This document shows, in pieces, positions 55,022 to 63,619 of a DNA stretch of 64,000 nucleotides. The notes beneath the pieces were generated by a model, which was not told where the DNA came from, did no database searches, and saw nothing but the letters and a program-made list of their open reading frames with translations. Made by a program: the position numbers and the translations under genes. This stretch comes from Domibacillus epiphyticus (GTDB lineage: Bacteria; Bacillota; Bacilli; Bacillales; Domibacillaceae): assembly GCF_001975785.1 (NCBI RefSeq), contig NZ_MSFI01000029.1, positions 40,473-104,472 of the forward strand. Reading direction: 5' to 3'. Each line of letters opens with the position of its first letter. Positions within the stretch are counted from its first letter, which is position 1.

Positions 55022-55495
55022 TTATTTGGAGTCCACCAGGTCATTCAGCATTTTTTCTATTTTTTGAAGGCGCTCATTTAAATTTTTGTTCTCTTCCTTA
55101 ATCTCTTCGATCCTTGATGGTTCACCTGAGTTATCGTCTAGTTCCTTTTTTGGAGTCAGCAACCCTTCATCAATTTTACTGATGTAACCCGAAGCCAATT
55201 GTCTAATGCTCGTTTGCGCCTGGTCAGTCAGGAGTTCCTGGGCCGTTTTTCTAAATTCTTGGGCCGCAAGCTTTACAAATTCAGATTCACCTAAATTTTT
55301 CAAGACTTTTTTGCTCGTTTCTGGATTGGCAAGTAAACCAATCCCTGCTCCCGCAACGCCGCCGATTAATGCCAGATTTATAGAATAATTAGCGCCGTCC
55401 CTTTTTTCTTCAGTTCGCATACTATTTTCGGTTTCCTCGTTTTCTTCCTTATTCTCGATTACTTCCATCTTTTCATTTACTTCCTGAGTTTTCAT
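55022..55495 (-). CDS. gvpP: gas vesicle protein GvpP (YtxH-like)
   Basis: 157 residues. An acidic N-terminus is followed by a YtxH-like glycine-rich helix (ALIGGVAGAGIGLLANPETS) near residues 42-61, a helical middle, and a coiled-coil end (EENKNLNERLQKIEKML). Both end modules recur in GvpT. Position between gvpA and gvpQ supports the name. The ribosome-binding site is weak (GATGAGAG). Confidence 0.82.
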   Translation of the reverse strand: MKTQEVNEKMEVIENKEENEETENSMRTEEKRDGANYSINLALIGGVAGAGIGLLANPETSKKVLKNLGESEFVKLAAQEFRKTAQELLTDQAQTSIRQLASGYISKIDEGLLTPKKELDDNSGEPSRIEEIKEENKNLNERLQKIEKMLNDLVDSK

Positions 55496-55575
55496 TTTTA
55501 TACTCTCATCCCTTTTTTAATTGAATTCATAACTTCTTCATTTAAAAAATCAATTCCTCATGTTTATTTTGCTCT

Positions 55576-55800
55576 CTATTGGTAAGCTTCCTCTTGTACT
55601 TCATCTCTTAATAGTCCAACGGCCTCAGCGTATCTCAGCCATGTATCGACACTGGCAATCACCACTCGGGCTTCGACCGTAAGTATTTCTATACCTACAA
55701 GTGATACCCTTACAAAAGCATCAATAACAATTCCCTTATCAAGGATTCTGTCAATCACTTCCGCAAGACTGGAACTGTCTGTACTTTTTTGAACACTCAT
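55576..55800 (-). CDS. gvpA: major gas vesicle shell protein GvpA
   Basis: 74 residues, first gene of the operon. Contains the conserved shell core: [55 protein letters not shown] pattern. The start at 55800 follows AAAGGAG with an eight-base spacer; an in-frame ATG at 55818 lies upstream of this site. Over the shared 68 codons it differs from gvpB at 36 synonymous codons but only two amino acids. Confidence 0.97.
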   Translation of the reverse strand: MSVQKSTDSSSLAEVIDRILDKGIVIDAFVRVSLVGIEILTVEARVVIASVDTWLRYAEAVGLLRDEVQEEAYQ

Positions 55801-55877
55801 GTTTTTATCTCCTTTCAAATTCTCTATACAGCGTGGAGGTTATTTGAAAAATTTTATCTTGCGGGTTTGGTATGTAT

Positions 55878-55902
55878 ATACCTTCACTATTTGAAACTAA
55901 AC
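55878..55902 (-). promoter_or_regulatory. sigma-B-like promoter candidate of the gvp operon
   Basis: Minus strand GTTTAG, 13-base spacer, AGGTAT, each one base away from the general-stress sigma-B pattern GTTTAA-N12-14-GGGTAT. It lies about 78 bases before gvpA. No clear sigma-A promoter was found in the same interval. Confidence 0.5.
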
Positions 55903-56004
55903 GAGGGTATATTAACCATTTATACTAATTCATTCATCTGTCAGTTCTTCTCTCTGAACTATATTAGAAAATGATAAGTACCTGGTTTTTAAAAGTTTTA
56001 TATA

Positions 56005-56037
56005 AATAAAAAAAGAACATGGAGCTCCATGTTCTTT
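56005..56037 (-). terminator. terminator of the LysR-type gene
   Basis: A perfect 26-base palindrome (56012-56037, core ATGGAGCTCCAT) is followed on the minus strand by TTTTTTTATTT. It lies 114 bases downstream of the LysR stop and about 100 bases before the gvp promoter, separating the two units. Confidence 0.82.
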
Positions 56038-56150
56038 CCGGGATCAACTATTATGGTTCTAAACTTTAAATTTTATTGGAAACATTTTTCTACCATAAGG
56101 CATTCTAATTCCGCTACTTATGAATGCATTTTAACTGATTTTTTACAAAT

Positions 56151-57035
56151 TTAGACGTTATTTATACTTTCTACAAACTTTTTGGCAGCACGTGATAACG
56201 GAATATTTTTTAAATAGCATATGCCAATACTCCTTTTTGGAATTTCCTCTACTAGCGTTATCTCGTATAAATCCCTTCTTTCTAAATAATCCCTTGAAAA
56301 CTCTTTTATGACACACGAAATACCTAAATTTATTTTTGTAAATTCTAAAACTAAATCAAATGAACCAAGTTCAAACACAGGTGAAACATGAAAGCCCCTG
56401 TTTTTAAAGAAATTTTCCACAAACATTCGTGAATTTGATTTCTTTTCTAAAAAAATTAGCGGCATTCCTAATAAATACTCTAAACTAATCGGTTTTTCCG
56501 TTATTTTTTTATATTTTTCTCCGCAGACAAAAATATCTTGAATTTCCTTACAGGGGATGACTTGAAGATGTTCATCATGGATTGGTAAATTACATATTCC
56601 CACATCTGCCTTTCCTGTTTTTATAAAGTCACATATTTCTGTTGTGGTTCCATTTAATATATTTAATTTGATTTCAGGGTATCCTTTATGAAATTCTTCT
56701 AAATAAGGTAATAAAAAATAGCGAGAGATGGTATCTCCAACCCCGATACGTAATTGCCCAGTCTTTAATGTTTTAAATTCTAACATTTTATCTTCTGCGG
56801 CATTAATCATTCCTAAAGCTGAGTTAATATGCTCATTTAATAATATTCCTTCATTTGTTAATACAACTCCCCTTGATGTTCGATAGAAAAGAAGTATTTC
56901 TAATTCTTTTTCCAACTTCGAAATAGCTTGACTAACAGCAGATTGTGTCATATATAGTTCCTGTGCAGCTTTAGAAAAACTTTTATTACGGCTAACGACG
57001 TTAAATATACGGTATGAATCTAATTTTCCAATCAT
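56151..57035 (-). CDS. LysR-type transcriptional regulator
   Basis: 294 residues. N-terminal winged helix (FSKAAQELYMTQSAVSQAISKLEKEL) and a C-terminal effector-binding domain with the usual LRIGVGDTISRYFLLPYL opening. AAGGAG precedes the ATG at 57035. It is AT-rich relative to the core genes and divergent from the CofE-like gene, the classic layout for a LysR regulator and its target. The effector is unknown. Confidence 0.93.
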   Translation of the reverse strand: MIGKLDSYRIFNVVSRNKSFSKAAQELYMTQSAVSQAISKLEKELEILLFYRTSRGVVLTNEGILLNEHINSALGMINAAEDKMLEFKTLKTGQLRIGVGDTISRYFLLPYLEEFHKGYPEIKLNILNGTTTEICDFIKTGKADVGICNLPIHDEHLQVIPCKEIQDIFVCGEKYKKITEKPISLEYLLGMPLIFLEKKSNSRMFVENFFKNRGFHVSPVFELGSFDLVLEFTKINLGISCVIKEFSRDYLERRDLYEITLVEEIPKRSIGICYLKNIPLSRAAKKFVESINNV

Positions 57036-57084
57036 ATAAGTACTCCTTATATCAGATATAATAAATATTAATTTTACTTATATC

Positions 57085-57102
57085 ACTATAGAAAGGTATA
57101 GT
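57085..57102. promoter_or_regulatory. LysR-operator-like dyad
   Basis: ACTATA, six bases, TATAGT: a perfect inverted repeat in the divergent interval, with its centre about 57 bases upstream of the predicted CofE-like transcription start, roughly where LysR proteins bind. It gives T-N12-A rather than the usual T-N11-A. Confidence 0.4.
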
Positions 57103-57115
57103 AAACACATAGTGT

Positions 57116-57144
57116 TTGAACATTAGTACATAAATTTATATAGA
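57116..57144 (+). promoter_or_regulatory. sigma-A-type promoter of the CofE-like gene
   Basis: TTGAAC, 17-base spacer, TATAGA, 27 bases before the start codon. Confidence 0.6.
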
Positions 57145-57170
57145 GTGTACTCGATTAGGAGAGATTAAAA

Positions 57171-58361
57171 TTGACAAGAGCAGTTGGAACAGTAGTACGC
57201 GGGCTTCGCGGTCCAATCATCAACCAAGGAGATAATATAGAACAAATCGTCGTTGATACGGTATTAAATGCTGCAAAAAGTGAAGGATTTTCGATTGAGG
57301 ATCGCGACATTGTAACAATAACTGAATCAATTGTCGCTCGTGCACAAGGAAACTATGCGACAATTGACGATATAGCAGCAGATATAAAAGCAAAATTCGG
57401 TGACGAAACAGTTGGTGTCATTTTCCCAATTCTTAGCCGTAATCGATTTGCTAACTGCTTACGCGGGATTGCAAAAGGGGCAAAGAGTATAGTCTTAATG
57501 TTGAGCTATCCATCAGATGAAGTAGGGAACCACCTTGTAGATATCGACGAACTAGATGCTAAAGGCATAAATCCATGGACAGATGTATTATCAGAAGCTC
57601 AGTTCCGTGAACATTTTGGTTATATCCAACATCCATTTACAGGTGTTGATTACATCGAATACTATAAATCCCTGATTCAGGATGAAGGTGTAACTTGCGA
57701 AGTTATTTTCTCAAACAATCCAAAAACCATTTTAGACTATACAAAGAATGTCTTAACTTGTGATATTCACTCTCGTTTCAGAACAAAACGCATTTTAACA
57801 AACAATGGTGCTCAAAGAGTATTTGGACTTGATGATATTCTTTCAGAATCAATCAATGGCAGCGGCTTTAATGAAGCTTATGGTTTACTTGGATCAAATA
57901 AAGCAACGGAAGACAGCGTAAAACTATTTCCAAACAACTGCCAGCCAATCGTTGATGGGATTCAAGCAAAAATCAAAGAAGCATCAGGTAAAACCGTTGA
58001 AGTTATGGTTTATGGAGATGGGGCATTCAAGGATCCAGTCGGTAAAATTTGGGAGCTTGCAGATCCAGTAGTATCTCCTGCCTACACTCCGGGACTTGAT
58101 GGTACGCCAAACGAAGTAAAATTAAAATACCTGGCAGATAACAACTTCTCTCATCTTCGTGGAGAAGAGTTAAAACAAGCTATTTCTGAATATATCCAGA
58201 ACAAAAACGAAGACCTGGTTGGTGCAATGGAAGCACAAGGCACTACACCTCGCAGACTAACGGACCTAATTGGATCATTATCTGATTTGACTTCTGGCAG
58301 TGGGGACAAAGGAACACCAATGATCTATATCCAAGGTTACTTCGATAACTATACAAAATAA
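57171..58361 (+). CDS. CofE-like (coenzyme F420-0:L-glutamate ligase family) protein
   Basis: 396 residues, starting with TTG (AGGAG about nine bases upstream). The N-terminus GLRGPIINQGDNIEQIVVDTVLNAA and the DIVTITESIVARAQGNY motif belong to the FbiB/CofE-type amide ligase fold, and the following segments IFPILSRNRFANCLRGIAKGAKSIVL and MVYGDGAFKDPVGKIWELADPVVSPAY fit the same family. CofE adds glutamates to coenzyme F420-0. Here no other F420 genes are nearby and Bacillus is not known to make F420, so it probably acts on another gamma-glutamyl acceptor. A terminator follows. Confidence 0.82.
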   Translation: MTRAVGTVVRGLRGPIINQGDNIEQIVVDTVLNAAKSEGFSIEDRDIVTITESIVARAQGNYATIDDIAADIKAKFGDETVGVIFPILSRNRFANCLRGIAKGAKSIVLMLSYPSDEVGNHLVDIDELDAKGINPWTDVLSEAQFREHFGYIQHPFTGVDYIEYYKSLIQDEGVTCEVIFSNNPKTILDYTKNVLTCDIHSRFRTKRILTNNGAQRVFGLDDILSESINGSGFNEAYGLLGSNKATEDSVKLFPNNCQPIVDGIQAKIKEASGKTVEVMVYGDGAFKDPVGKIWELADPVVSPAYTPGLDGTPNEVKLKYLADNNFSHLRGEELKQAISEYIQNKNEDLVGAMEAQGTTPRRLTDLIGSLSDLTSGSGDKGTPMIYIQGYFDNYTK

Positions 58362-58370
58362 GATCAGTAC

Positions 58371-58406
58371 AAAAAGGATGTCTCCTAAATCAAGACATCC
58401 TTTTTT
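58371..58406 (+). terminator. Rho-independent terminator of the CofE-like gene
   Basis: GGATGTC and GACATCC with an 11-base loop, A-rich before and TTTTTT after, ten bases after the stop. Confidence 0.9.
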
Positions 58407-58502
58407 ACTTTCATGATTAATAAACCCCATTTACTGCAGCTGCTTTAGTACTTCGCAAGATCCAGAAGGAGAAATAAAACCTTACTTTATGTCTGTGTTT
58501 AA

Positions 58503-58544
58503 CAAAAAAAGCAGAAAAGCTTATACAGCTTTCCTGCTTTTTTT
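58503..58544. terminator. terminator of the helicase unit (bidirectional form)
   Basis: AAAGCAG-x-AAAGCT and AGCTTT-x-CTGCTTT with a five-base loop (one mismatch), flanked by A and T runs. It lies 34 bases after the end of the minus-strand winged-helix gene. Confidence 0.75.
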
Positions 58545-58578
58545 GCTTTAGCAGCTCTGAGAATGAACACTGGCGTTT

Positions 58579-59343
58579 TTACTCAGATAATTCGGCGGCC
58601 GCCGCCCATTTTTCCCGCCATTCCACCCGTTCTTGCTCTTCTACTTGTGTTTCAAGAGTATCATCCCAGCGTTCGAGCCAGGTATTCCATACGCGTGCGT
58701 AGAAAATGTCCTGTTCTTTATTGTACATTCGAAATTCCAGACAGGGAACCTGTTCGACCATCCGCTGATCGAAGCTCGTTACGTCAGCCACTACCGTTTG
58801 AAAGCCGTTTTCCTCCAGCCTATTTTCGTTCTCGGAAAGAACCTGCAAGATTCGGTCCGCTTTGATAGAATCATGATGATTTGCATACCGATAAAGCGGC
58901 AATTCTTCGTCTGTTCCGGGAACAAGCTCGGTTATAGGCGGCCAAAATTCATCATGACCCGGGCTGTAAAATAGTTCTGTCCACTCTTCTGCCATTTCTT
59001 CATCAATGATGCCTGTCTTCAGCTGCTCATTCCCTTTCTGTGTTAGCTTGTAGATTTCTTTTTCCAGCCGGATCAAACCCATTCGCTGCATTTTTTCGAT
59101 TAAATCCGCAATGAACAGCTCCTCTACCAGCAGCATTTCGGACAAATTGGCTGCCCGCCGGATATCGGCCTGCTCAAATACAAGCAGCACCATTTTCATA
59201 AGAATATCCATTTTAGAACGCTTTACCCGGTAAAATGCCACATCAAATGTTATGACTGGCAAATGCCACATAGCCAACTCCTTGATTTGAACAGCTGGAT
59301 TCTCAAGCAAGATGGCGCGTAAACGTTTTGTTAACTTATCCAT
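58579..59343 (-). CDS. predicted winged-helix protein encoded with a large helicase
   Basis: 254 residues; family not recognised. A predicted winged-helix region spans about residues 55-120 (MDILMKMVLLVFEQADIR, LVEELFIADLIEKMQRMGLI, EKEIYKLTQKGNEQL). The C-terminal half is acidic and tryptophan-rich (VWNTWLERW), with an alpha/beta pattern. No membrane segment or known catalytic motif. The start at 59343 has AGAGG nine bases upstream and overlaps the helicase stop by eight bases, so it is translated after the helicase and likely works with it. Confidence 0.75.
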   Translation of the reverse strand: MDKLTKRLRAILLENPAVQIKELAMWHLPVITFDVAFYRVKRSKMDILMKMVLLVFEQADIRRAANLSEMLLVEELFIADLIEKMQRMGLIRLEKEIYKLTQKGNEQLKTGIIDEEMAEEWTELFYSPGHDEFWPPITELVPGTDEELPLYRYANHHDSIKADRILQVLSENENRLEENGFQTVVADVTSFDQRMVEQVPCLEFRMYNKEQDIFYARVWNTWLERWDDTLETQVEEQERVEWREKWAAAAELSE

Positions 59344-62300
59344 GCAGTTTAACCTCTTCCAGCGTTCGGAGCCCATTTTGTTTTTTGGCGGCTTCCAATA
59401 CGTGCGTATACATGTGTCTGGTATCCTCCTGTTTCGTCCGCTCGGTAAACATCTTTGTACTGCCGATTAATACGAGCAGCTCTCTTGCTCTCGACAGCGC
59501 AACATTCAGCCGGCGGTAGTCTTTGGCGAAACCGATATCATCCTGTTTATTTTGGTGATTGCGCACCATGCTTAACAGAATGACATCCATTTCCATGCCT
59601 TGAAACCGATCCACTGTTCCGGTGCGAATCGTCAAGTGGCGCAAGCGAAGCTCCTGATGAATCAAGCGGTCAATCCTTTTCACCTGCTCCCCGTAAAAAC
59701 TGATTACTCCAATGCTTTTTTTCTCATCAGCTTTCATTCTTCCAGCTTCCTTTGCCTGTGCCGATGCTTCATCCAATTCCTTCAGTAAAGCACCTATTTC
59801 CCTCAATTCGGCCGGGTTATACAGACTTTTTCCGCCTTTCATTCTTTCTTCGAAAAACGCAGGCTCGTTCGGCATATCCAGCCATAATAGATGATTGTCC
59901 CGCTGTATGAGTGTTGATTCGAGCAAGTGATCCCGTTCAGAATCAGAATCGGTCAAACCGCAGCGGAGCTGATCATTTTCCTGCTCATAAAACGGCGTAA
60001 TGGCTGCCATAATGTTTTCATGCATCCGATACTGGATTGCGAGCATCGTTTTATTGCTTTTCGGCAGGTTTTTAAACAACCGTTCAAACAGCGATTCTTT
60101 TAACAGCTTTTTTAATTCCGATTTTCCTTCAAAGTTTTCACTTTCATCCGCCATTTCCTGCAGCGTCTCTTCCAGCGTATCGTTTCCTAAAAGAGGAGGC
60201 AGCTGATGATGGTCGCCGACTAAGATGATTTTTTTTCCTTTCAGCATTGGCAAAAGAAGTTCCGGCGGGGTTGCTTTTGATACTTCATCAATGATTACCA
60301 CGTCAAAACCTGGGTAGCTGTCGATAAAATCTTTGCGTGCAGATGCCACACATGTCGTTCCAATTACGTTGGCATGCTTTACATAAAGCTTCCGGATTTC
60401 ATCCAGATCGTGGTCATTTGCTTCTTCCAGCAGAGAAAGCCACGTCCCTTGGATTGACTGGAATAGCGGCAATTTCTGCCTTTCCTGCTTTAATGACTCC
60501 CGAGTAAAAGAAAGACTCGCCAATTGCTTTAATACCTTTTCATGCTCCCGTTCCGGCTCTGTAGACAAGATTTTATTTAACGGTACTTGTTCTTCTTCCT
60601 TCTGGTGTATCGTGGTATGCAACTGTTTTAAGCGCCCTTCAATTTGTTCGAGTTTTTGCTCCGCTTCCTGCAGCTGAATGGTTTCTTTTGCTCGTTTTTG
60701 GCTGTTTATTTCAACCCGGTTCTTCACTTGCTCAAGATGCTCTTTTTTGTTCTGCAGTTCAAGCGATTCACCTTCTTTTTGATGAAGCATTTCTTTTGCA
60801 TTCGGAATTTGTTCCGATGATGCCATCATTTCCTTATGCTTGTTTTGAAGAGAAAGAAGCTTGGTTCTCTGCTCTTCCATTTCCCGCAGCATCTTATGAT
60901 AAGACATGGTGTCTTCACGCTTCTTTTGCTGAAGCTGCTCTATCATTTCCTGCTTAAGCATCCGAAATGCTTCCTGTGCCATTTTTTTATACGTTTCATA
61001 CGGCTTTAACCGTTCCACTCTTTTCCGTACAAAGTGTCTCCTGCGATACAATCCTTCAAGATATGGAAATAGCATCTGAGGATAGATGTTTGATGTTCCT
61101 TTTAATTTGCTTCTCAGTTCATCCAAAAATTGATCAATTTCCACTGCGGTATAAACAGATGACCCGTTCATCACACGCTGCTGCAGCTGGCTAATCGATA
61201 TGCGGTTCCGAACGAGGAGCTGTTCAACATATAAAATCGCTTGGTTCAGTTTGTCATGATATTTCTTTAATTTTTCTAGCTGACTTATTTCCCCACGAAC
61301 TTCCTCCAGTTCTTGGATTAACCGCTGAACGCTGAATGGCCGTTCCATATTTTGTTCAAGCATAATCCATTTCAAGCCGTCGATTTGTTTGGCAGCTTCG
61401 ACTTTTGCCGTTATAGCATCCATCTGCTTCACTGCCCCGGCCCATTTTTCACATTCTGCAGAAACTTGTTCGATGGCTTGTTTTTTTTCATCAATCTCGT
61501 CCTCCAGCTCCCGACAAGCGACGCTTTGCTGGAGTCGCTGAATGATTTGCCTGTTAGCATCCCACTCTCTTTGAATCGTATCGCTGTCCGGCTCATCACG
61601 AAGAAAGGTTTCGTCCTCTTCAATGGATGCATTTAACGAATGAAGAGATGCCCCGATCTCCTTCATGAGCTGCTGTACGGTTCGCTGCTCCTGGTCGGCC
61701 GCATGCAATTCCTTTTTTTGCTCATCGATCATAGACTGGATTTCGGCAACCCGTTTTTCCGCTTTCTTTTTCACTTCGATCTCGGCTACCACTCGTGCAA
61801 GCACCGGCTGAAGCTTCTCTTGTTCCCGTTCATTCGCCGCCCATTCGTCTTCTATTTCTACTATTCTATTTTTGCGCGTTTCATATTGAGCAGAGACTTC
61901 TTTTAACGTATGGTCTTTCCAATACTGCCCTACATTTTCTTCAATGAACTTTTTGCCTTCTTCTTCAATACTTTCCGTGCGCCCCACTCGAAGAATGCGA
62001 ATGTCTTTGTTCGCCAGCAGCCGTCCAAGGGCATTGTCTACCGCCAAATTCGACTGTGAAGCGACGAGTGTGCGCAGCCCCGCCTTCGCATTTTGCAGGC
62101 AAATTTCAGAAATGACCGTTGTTTTTCCAGTTCCAGGCGGGCCTTGAATGACGTACAAGTCTTCCGCAGACATCGCGCCTATAACCGCTTCCTTCTGAAA
62201 TTCATTTAATCGATTGTAAAACTGCGGCGTGGCTTGCTTTTTCGGCACTCGCACCGGCGGCTTGTTTTCAAACAAAAGGCGTTCAAGCTCCGGATTCGCA

Positions 62301-63130
62301 GCCAGTCCGTTTTCTAAATGCTTAAACCCTTGCCGAAGTCTTTTTACCTGGCTCAATGTCGCAAAATTGCTGAAGACGGCTTCTTTTGGATTCACGTCAA
62401 GCCGCTGCTGACGGGCCCGTTCTTCCATATAACCGTGCAGTTCCACTTCAACCGTGCGAGCGGTACGATTTGATTTCACTACCTTGCCAATATCCTGGTC
62501 AATCCCTTTGAGTTTAACGCTCAAATCTTTGAGTGACTTCCATTCCTTTTCACCGAGCTGGCAGCCCGTGATCGTCACCCGGCTGAAATCACCATTGAAC
62601 GTAAGCCCCGAATAGCGCGTTGTCATATCTGGAATATCAGCATAACGCTCCTGGATCTTCAAATAGCCTTCCCAGCTCGCAATACGCTTTTTCACATACG
62701 CTGAACTTTCCTTCGCAACCGGCATTTCGTGAATCAAGTTCAGCAAATCAAGCGGAACCGGACTCTCCCTCCGAACGTTTAAATCAAACGTTACATCCAC
62801 CGGGCGGCGCCAATTTGTCTGCACCGTTGTTTGCGCCGCTCTTGTTGTCACATTCGTTGCAATAAAACGATCCTTCTCCACCACACAATGCAAAACGGCC
62901 ACAAGTCCACTAAACTTCTCGGCCATCCGGGCATTTGCCTCATTGTCAAAGAACAATGCGGCCGAAAGAAGGCGATCCGCCGCCTGCGGATACTTTTCTA
63001 TATAAACGCGATACGATTTCTCCAATGAAAAAAACGAGTGCTCATCCAATCCGAGCTCCCGCATCTTGTCCTTTGCTTTATTCGTCAACGTTACCGGACA
63101 ACGATATGTCGTCATATGTTTCTTTATCAT
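59336..63130 (-). CDS. SF1 (Upf1/DNA2-like) helicase with coiled-coil insertion
   Basis: 1264 residues. Walker A GPPGTGKTT (330-338) and motif Ia LVASQSNLAVDNAL (355-368) precede a charged, heptad-rich region of about 550 residues (390-930). The second motor half has IIDEVSK (946-952), GDHHQLPP (972-979), QYRMH (1033-1037), TVDRFQGME (1172-1180) and RRLNVALSRAR (1206-1216). The N-terminal 300 residues are unrecognised. The long insertion and large N-terminus distinguish it from plain DNA2/NAM7 helicases. The start at 63130 (AGGTGG upstream) is preferred; the substrate is unknown. It has no nuclease motif that I can see. Confidence 0.88.
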   Translation of the reverse strand: MIKKHMTTYRCPVTLTNKAKDKMRELGLDEHSFFSLEKSYRVYIEKYPQAADRLLSAALFFDNEANARMAEKFSGLVAVLHCVVEKDRFIATNVTTRAAQTTVQTNWRRPVDVTFDLNVRRESPVPLDLLNLIHEMPVAKESSAYVKKRIASWEGYLKIQERYADIPDMTTRYSGLTFNGDFSRVTITGCQLGEKEWKSLKDLSVKLKGIDQDIGKVVKSNRTARTVEVELHGYMEERARQQRLDVNPKEAVFSNFATLSQVKRLRQGFKHLENGLAANPELERLLFENKPPVRVPKKQATPQFYNRLNEFQKEAVIGAMSAEDLYVIQGPPGTGKTTVISEICLQNAKAGLRTLVASQSNLAVDNALGRLLANKDIRILRVGRTESIEEEGKKFIEENVGQYWKDHTLKEVSAQYETRKNRIVEIEDEWAANEREQEKLQPVLARVVAEIEVKKKAEKRVAEIQSMIDEQKKELHAADQEQRTVQQLMKEIGASLHSLNASIEEDETFLRDEPDSDTIQREWDANRQIIQRLQQSVACRELEDEIDEKKQAIEQVSAECEKWAGAVKQMDAITAKVEAAKQIDGLKWIMLEQNMERPFSVQRLIQELEEVRGEISQLEKLKKYHDKLNQAILYVEQLLVRNRISISQLQQRVMNGSSVYTAVEIDQFLDELRSKLKGTSNIYPQMLFPYLEGLYRRRHFVRKRVERLKPYETYKKMAQEAFRMLKQEMIEQLQQKKREDTMSYHKMLREMEEQRTKLLSLQNKHKEMMASSEQIPNAKEMLHQKEGESLELQNKKEHLEQVKNRVEINSQKRAKETIQLQEAEQKLEQIEGRLKQLHTTIHQKEEEQVPLNKILSTEPEREHEKVLKQLASLSFTRESLKQERQKLPLFQSIQGTWLSLLEEANDHDLDEIRKLYVKHANVIGTTCVASARKDFIDSYPGFDVVIIDEVSKATPPELLLPMLKGKKIILVGDHHQLPPLLGNDTLEETLQEMADESENFEGKSELKKLLKESLFERLFKNLPKSNKTMLAIQYRMHENIMAAITPFYEQENDQLRCGLTDSDSERDHLLESTLIQRDNHLLWLDMPNEPAFFEERMKGGKSLYNPAELREIGALLKELDEASAQAKEAGRMKADEKKSIGVISFYGEQVKRIDRLIHQELRLRHLTIRTGTVDRFQGMEMDVILLSMVRNHQNKQDDIGFAKDYRRLNVALSRARELLVLIGSTKMFTERTKQEDTRHMYTHVLEAAKKQNGLRTLEEVKLHG

Positions 63131-63619
63131 GTGTCCACCTGCTTTAGTCAGCACTAAAAAGTTTTTGAATGGTTTTCATCCAACTGAATTATAGCATATT
63201 GTGCATGAGCTTTTAGCAGGACCAAGCTCTTTTATGTAACTTAACACACCCATTTATCCACCTTTACAAACTTTTAACGAATAACTCCAACTAAGGGTTA
63301 ACTGCCTTTCTTAAATTGAGTTACGAAATAGAATCCACATGAGTGGCATGTGAAACATCCTTCAATAGTGATAACCCTTTATTATTCTAACTTTTATTAC
63401 TTATTTAGCCAGGCTTCTAAGGTTGAGCAAGCGATAGATGAATACATATAGTTTTATAACGCGGCAAGATATCAGAAGAAACTAAAGAACCTTTCTCCAA
63501 TTCATTTTCGAAGAAAGGCGATGTAGGGTTTTTAAAGTGTCCACTTGACGGGGGTAAGATCATTACTTATGACAGTTAAATTGAATCAATCTATATATCC
63601 TTCTTCAACTAATGTTAGT
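63131..63619. other. intergenic stretch between helicase and histidine kinase
   Basis: About 490 bases without a supported gene. It holds stop-rich sequence in all frames. A weak imperfect inverted repeat (ACCTTTCT near 63490 with AGAAAGG near 63515) is the only structure noted. Nothing else is recognised; the stretch should include the helicase promoter and the 3' region of the kinase gene. Confidence 0.5.
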
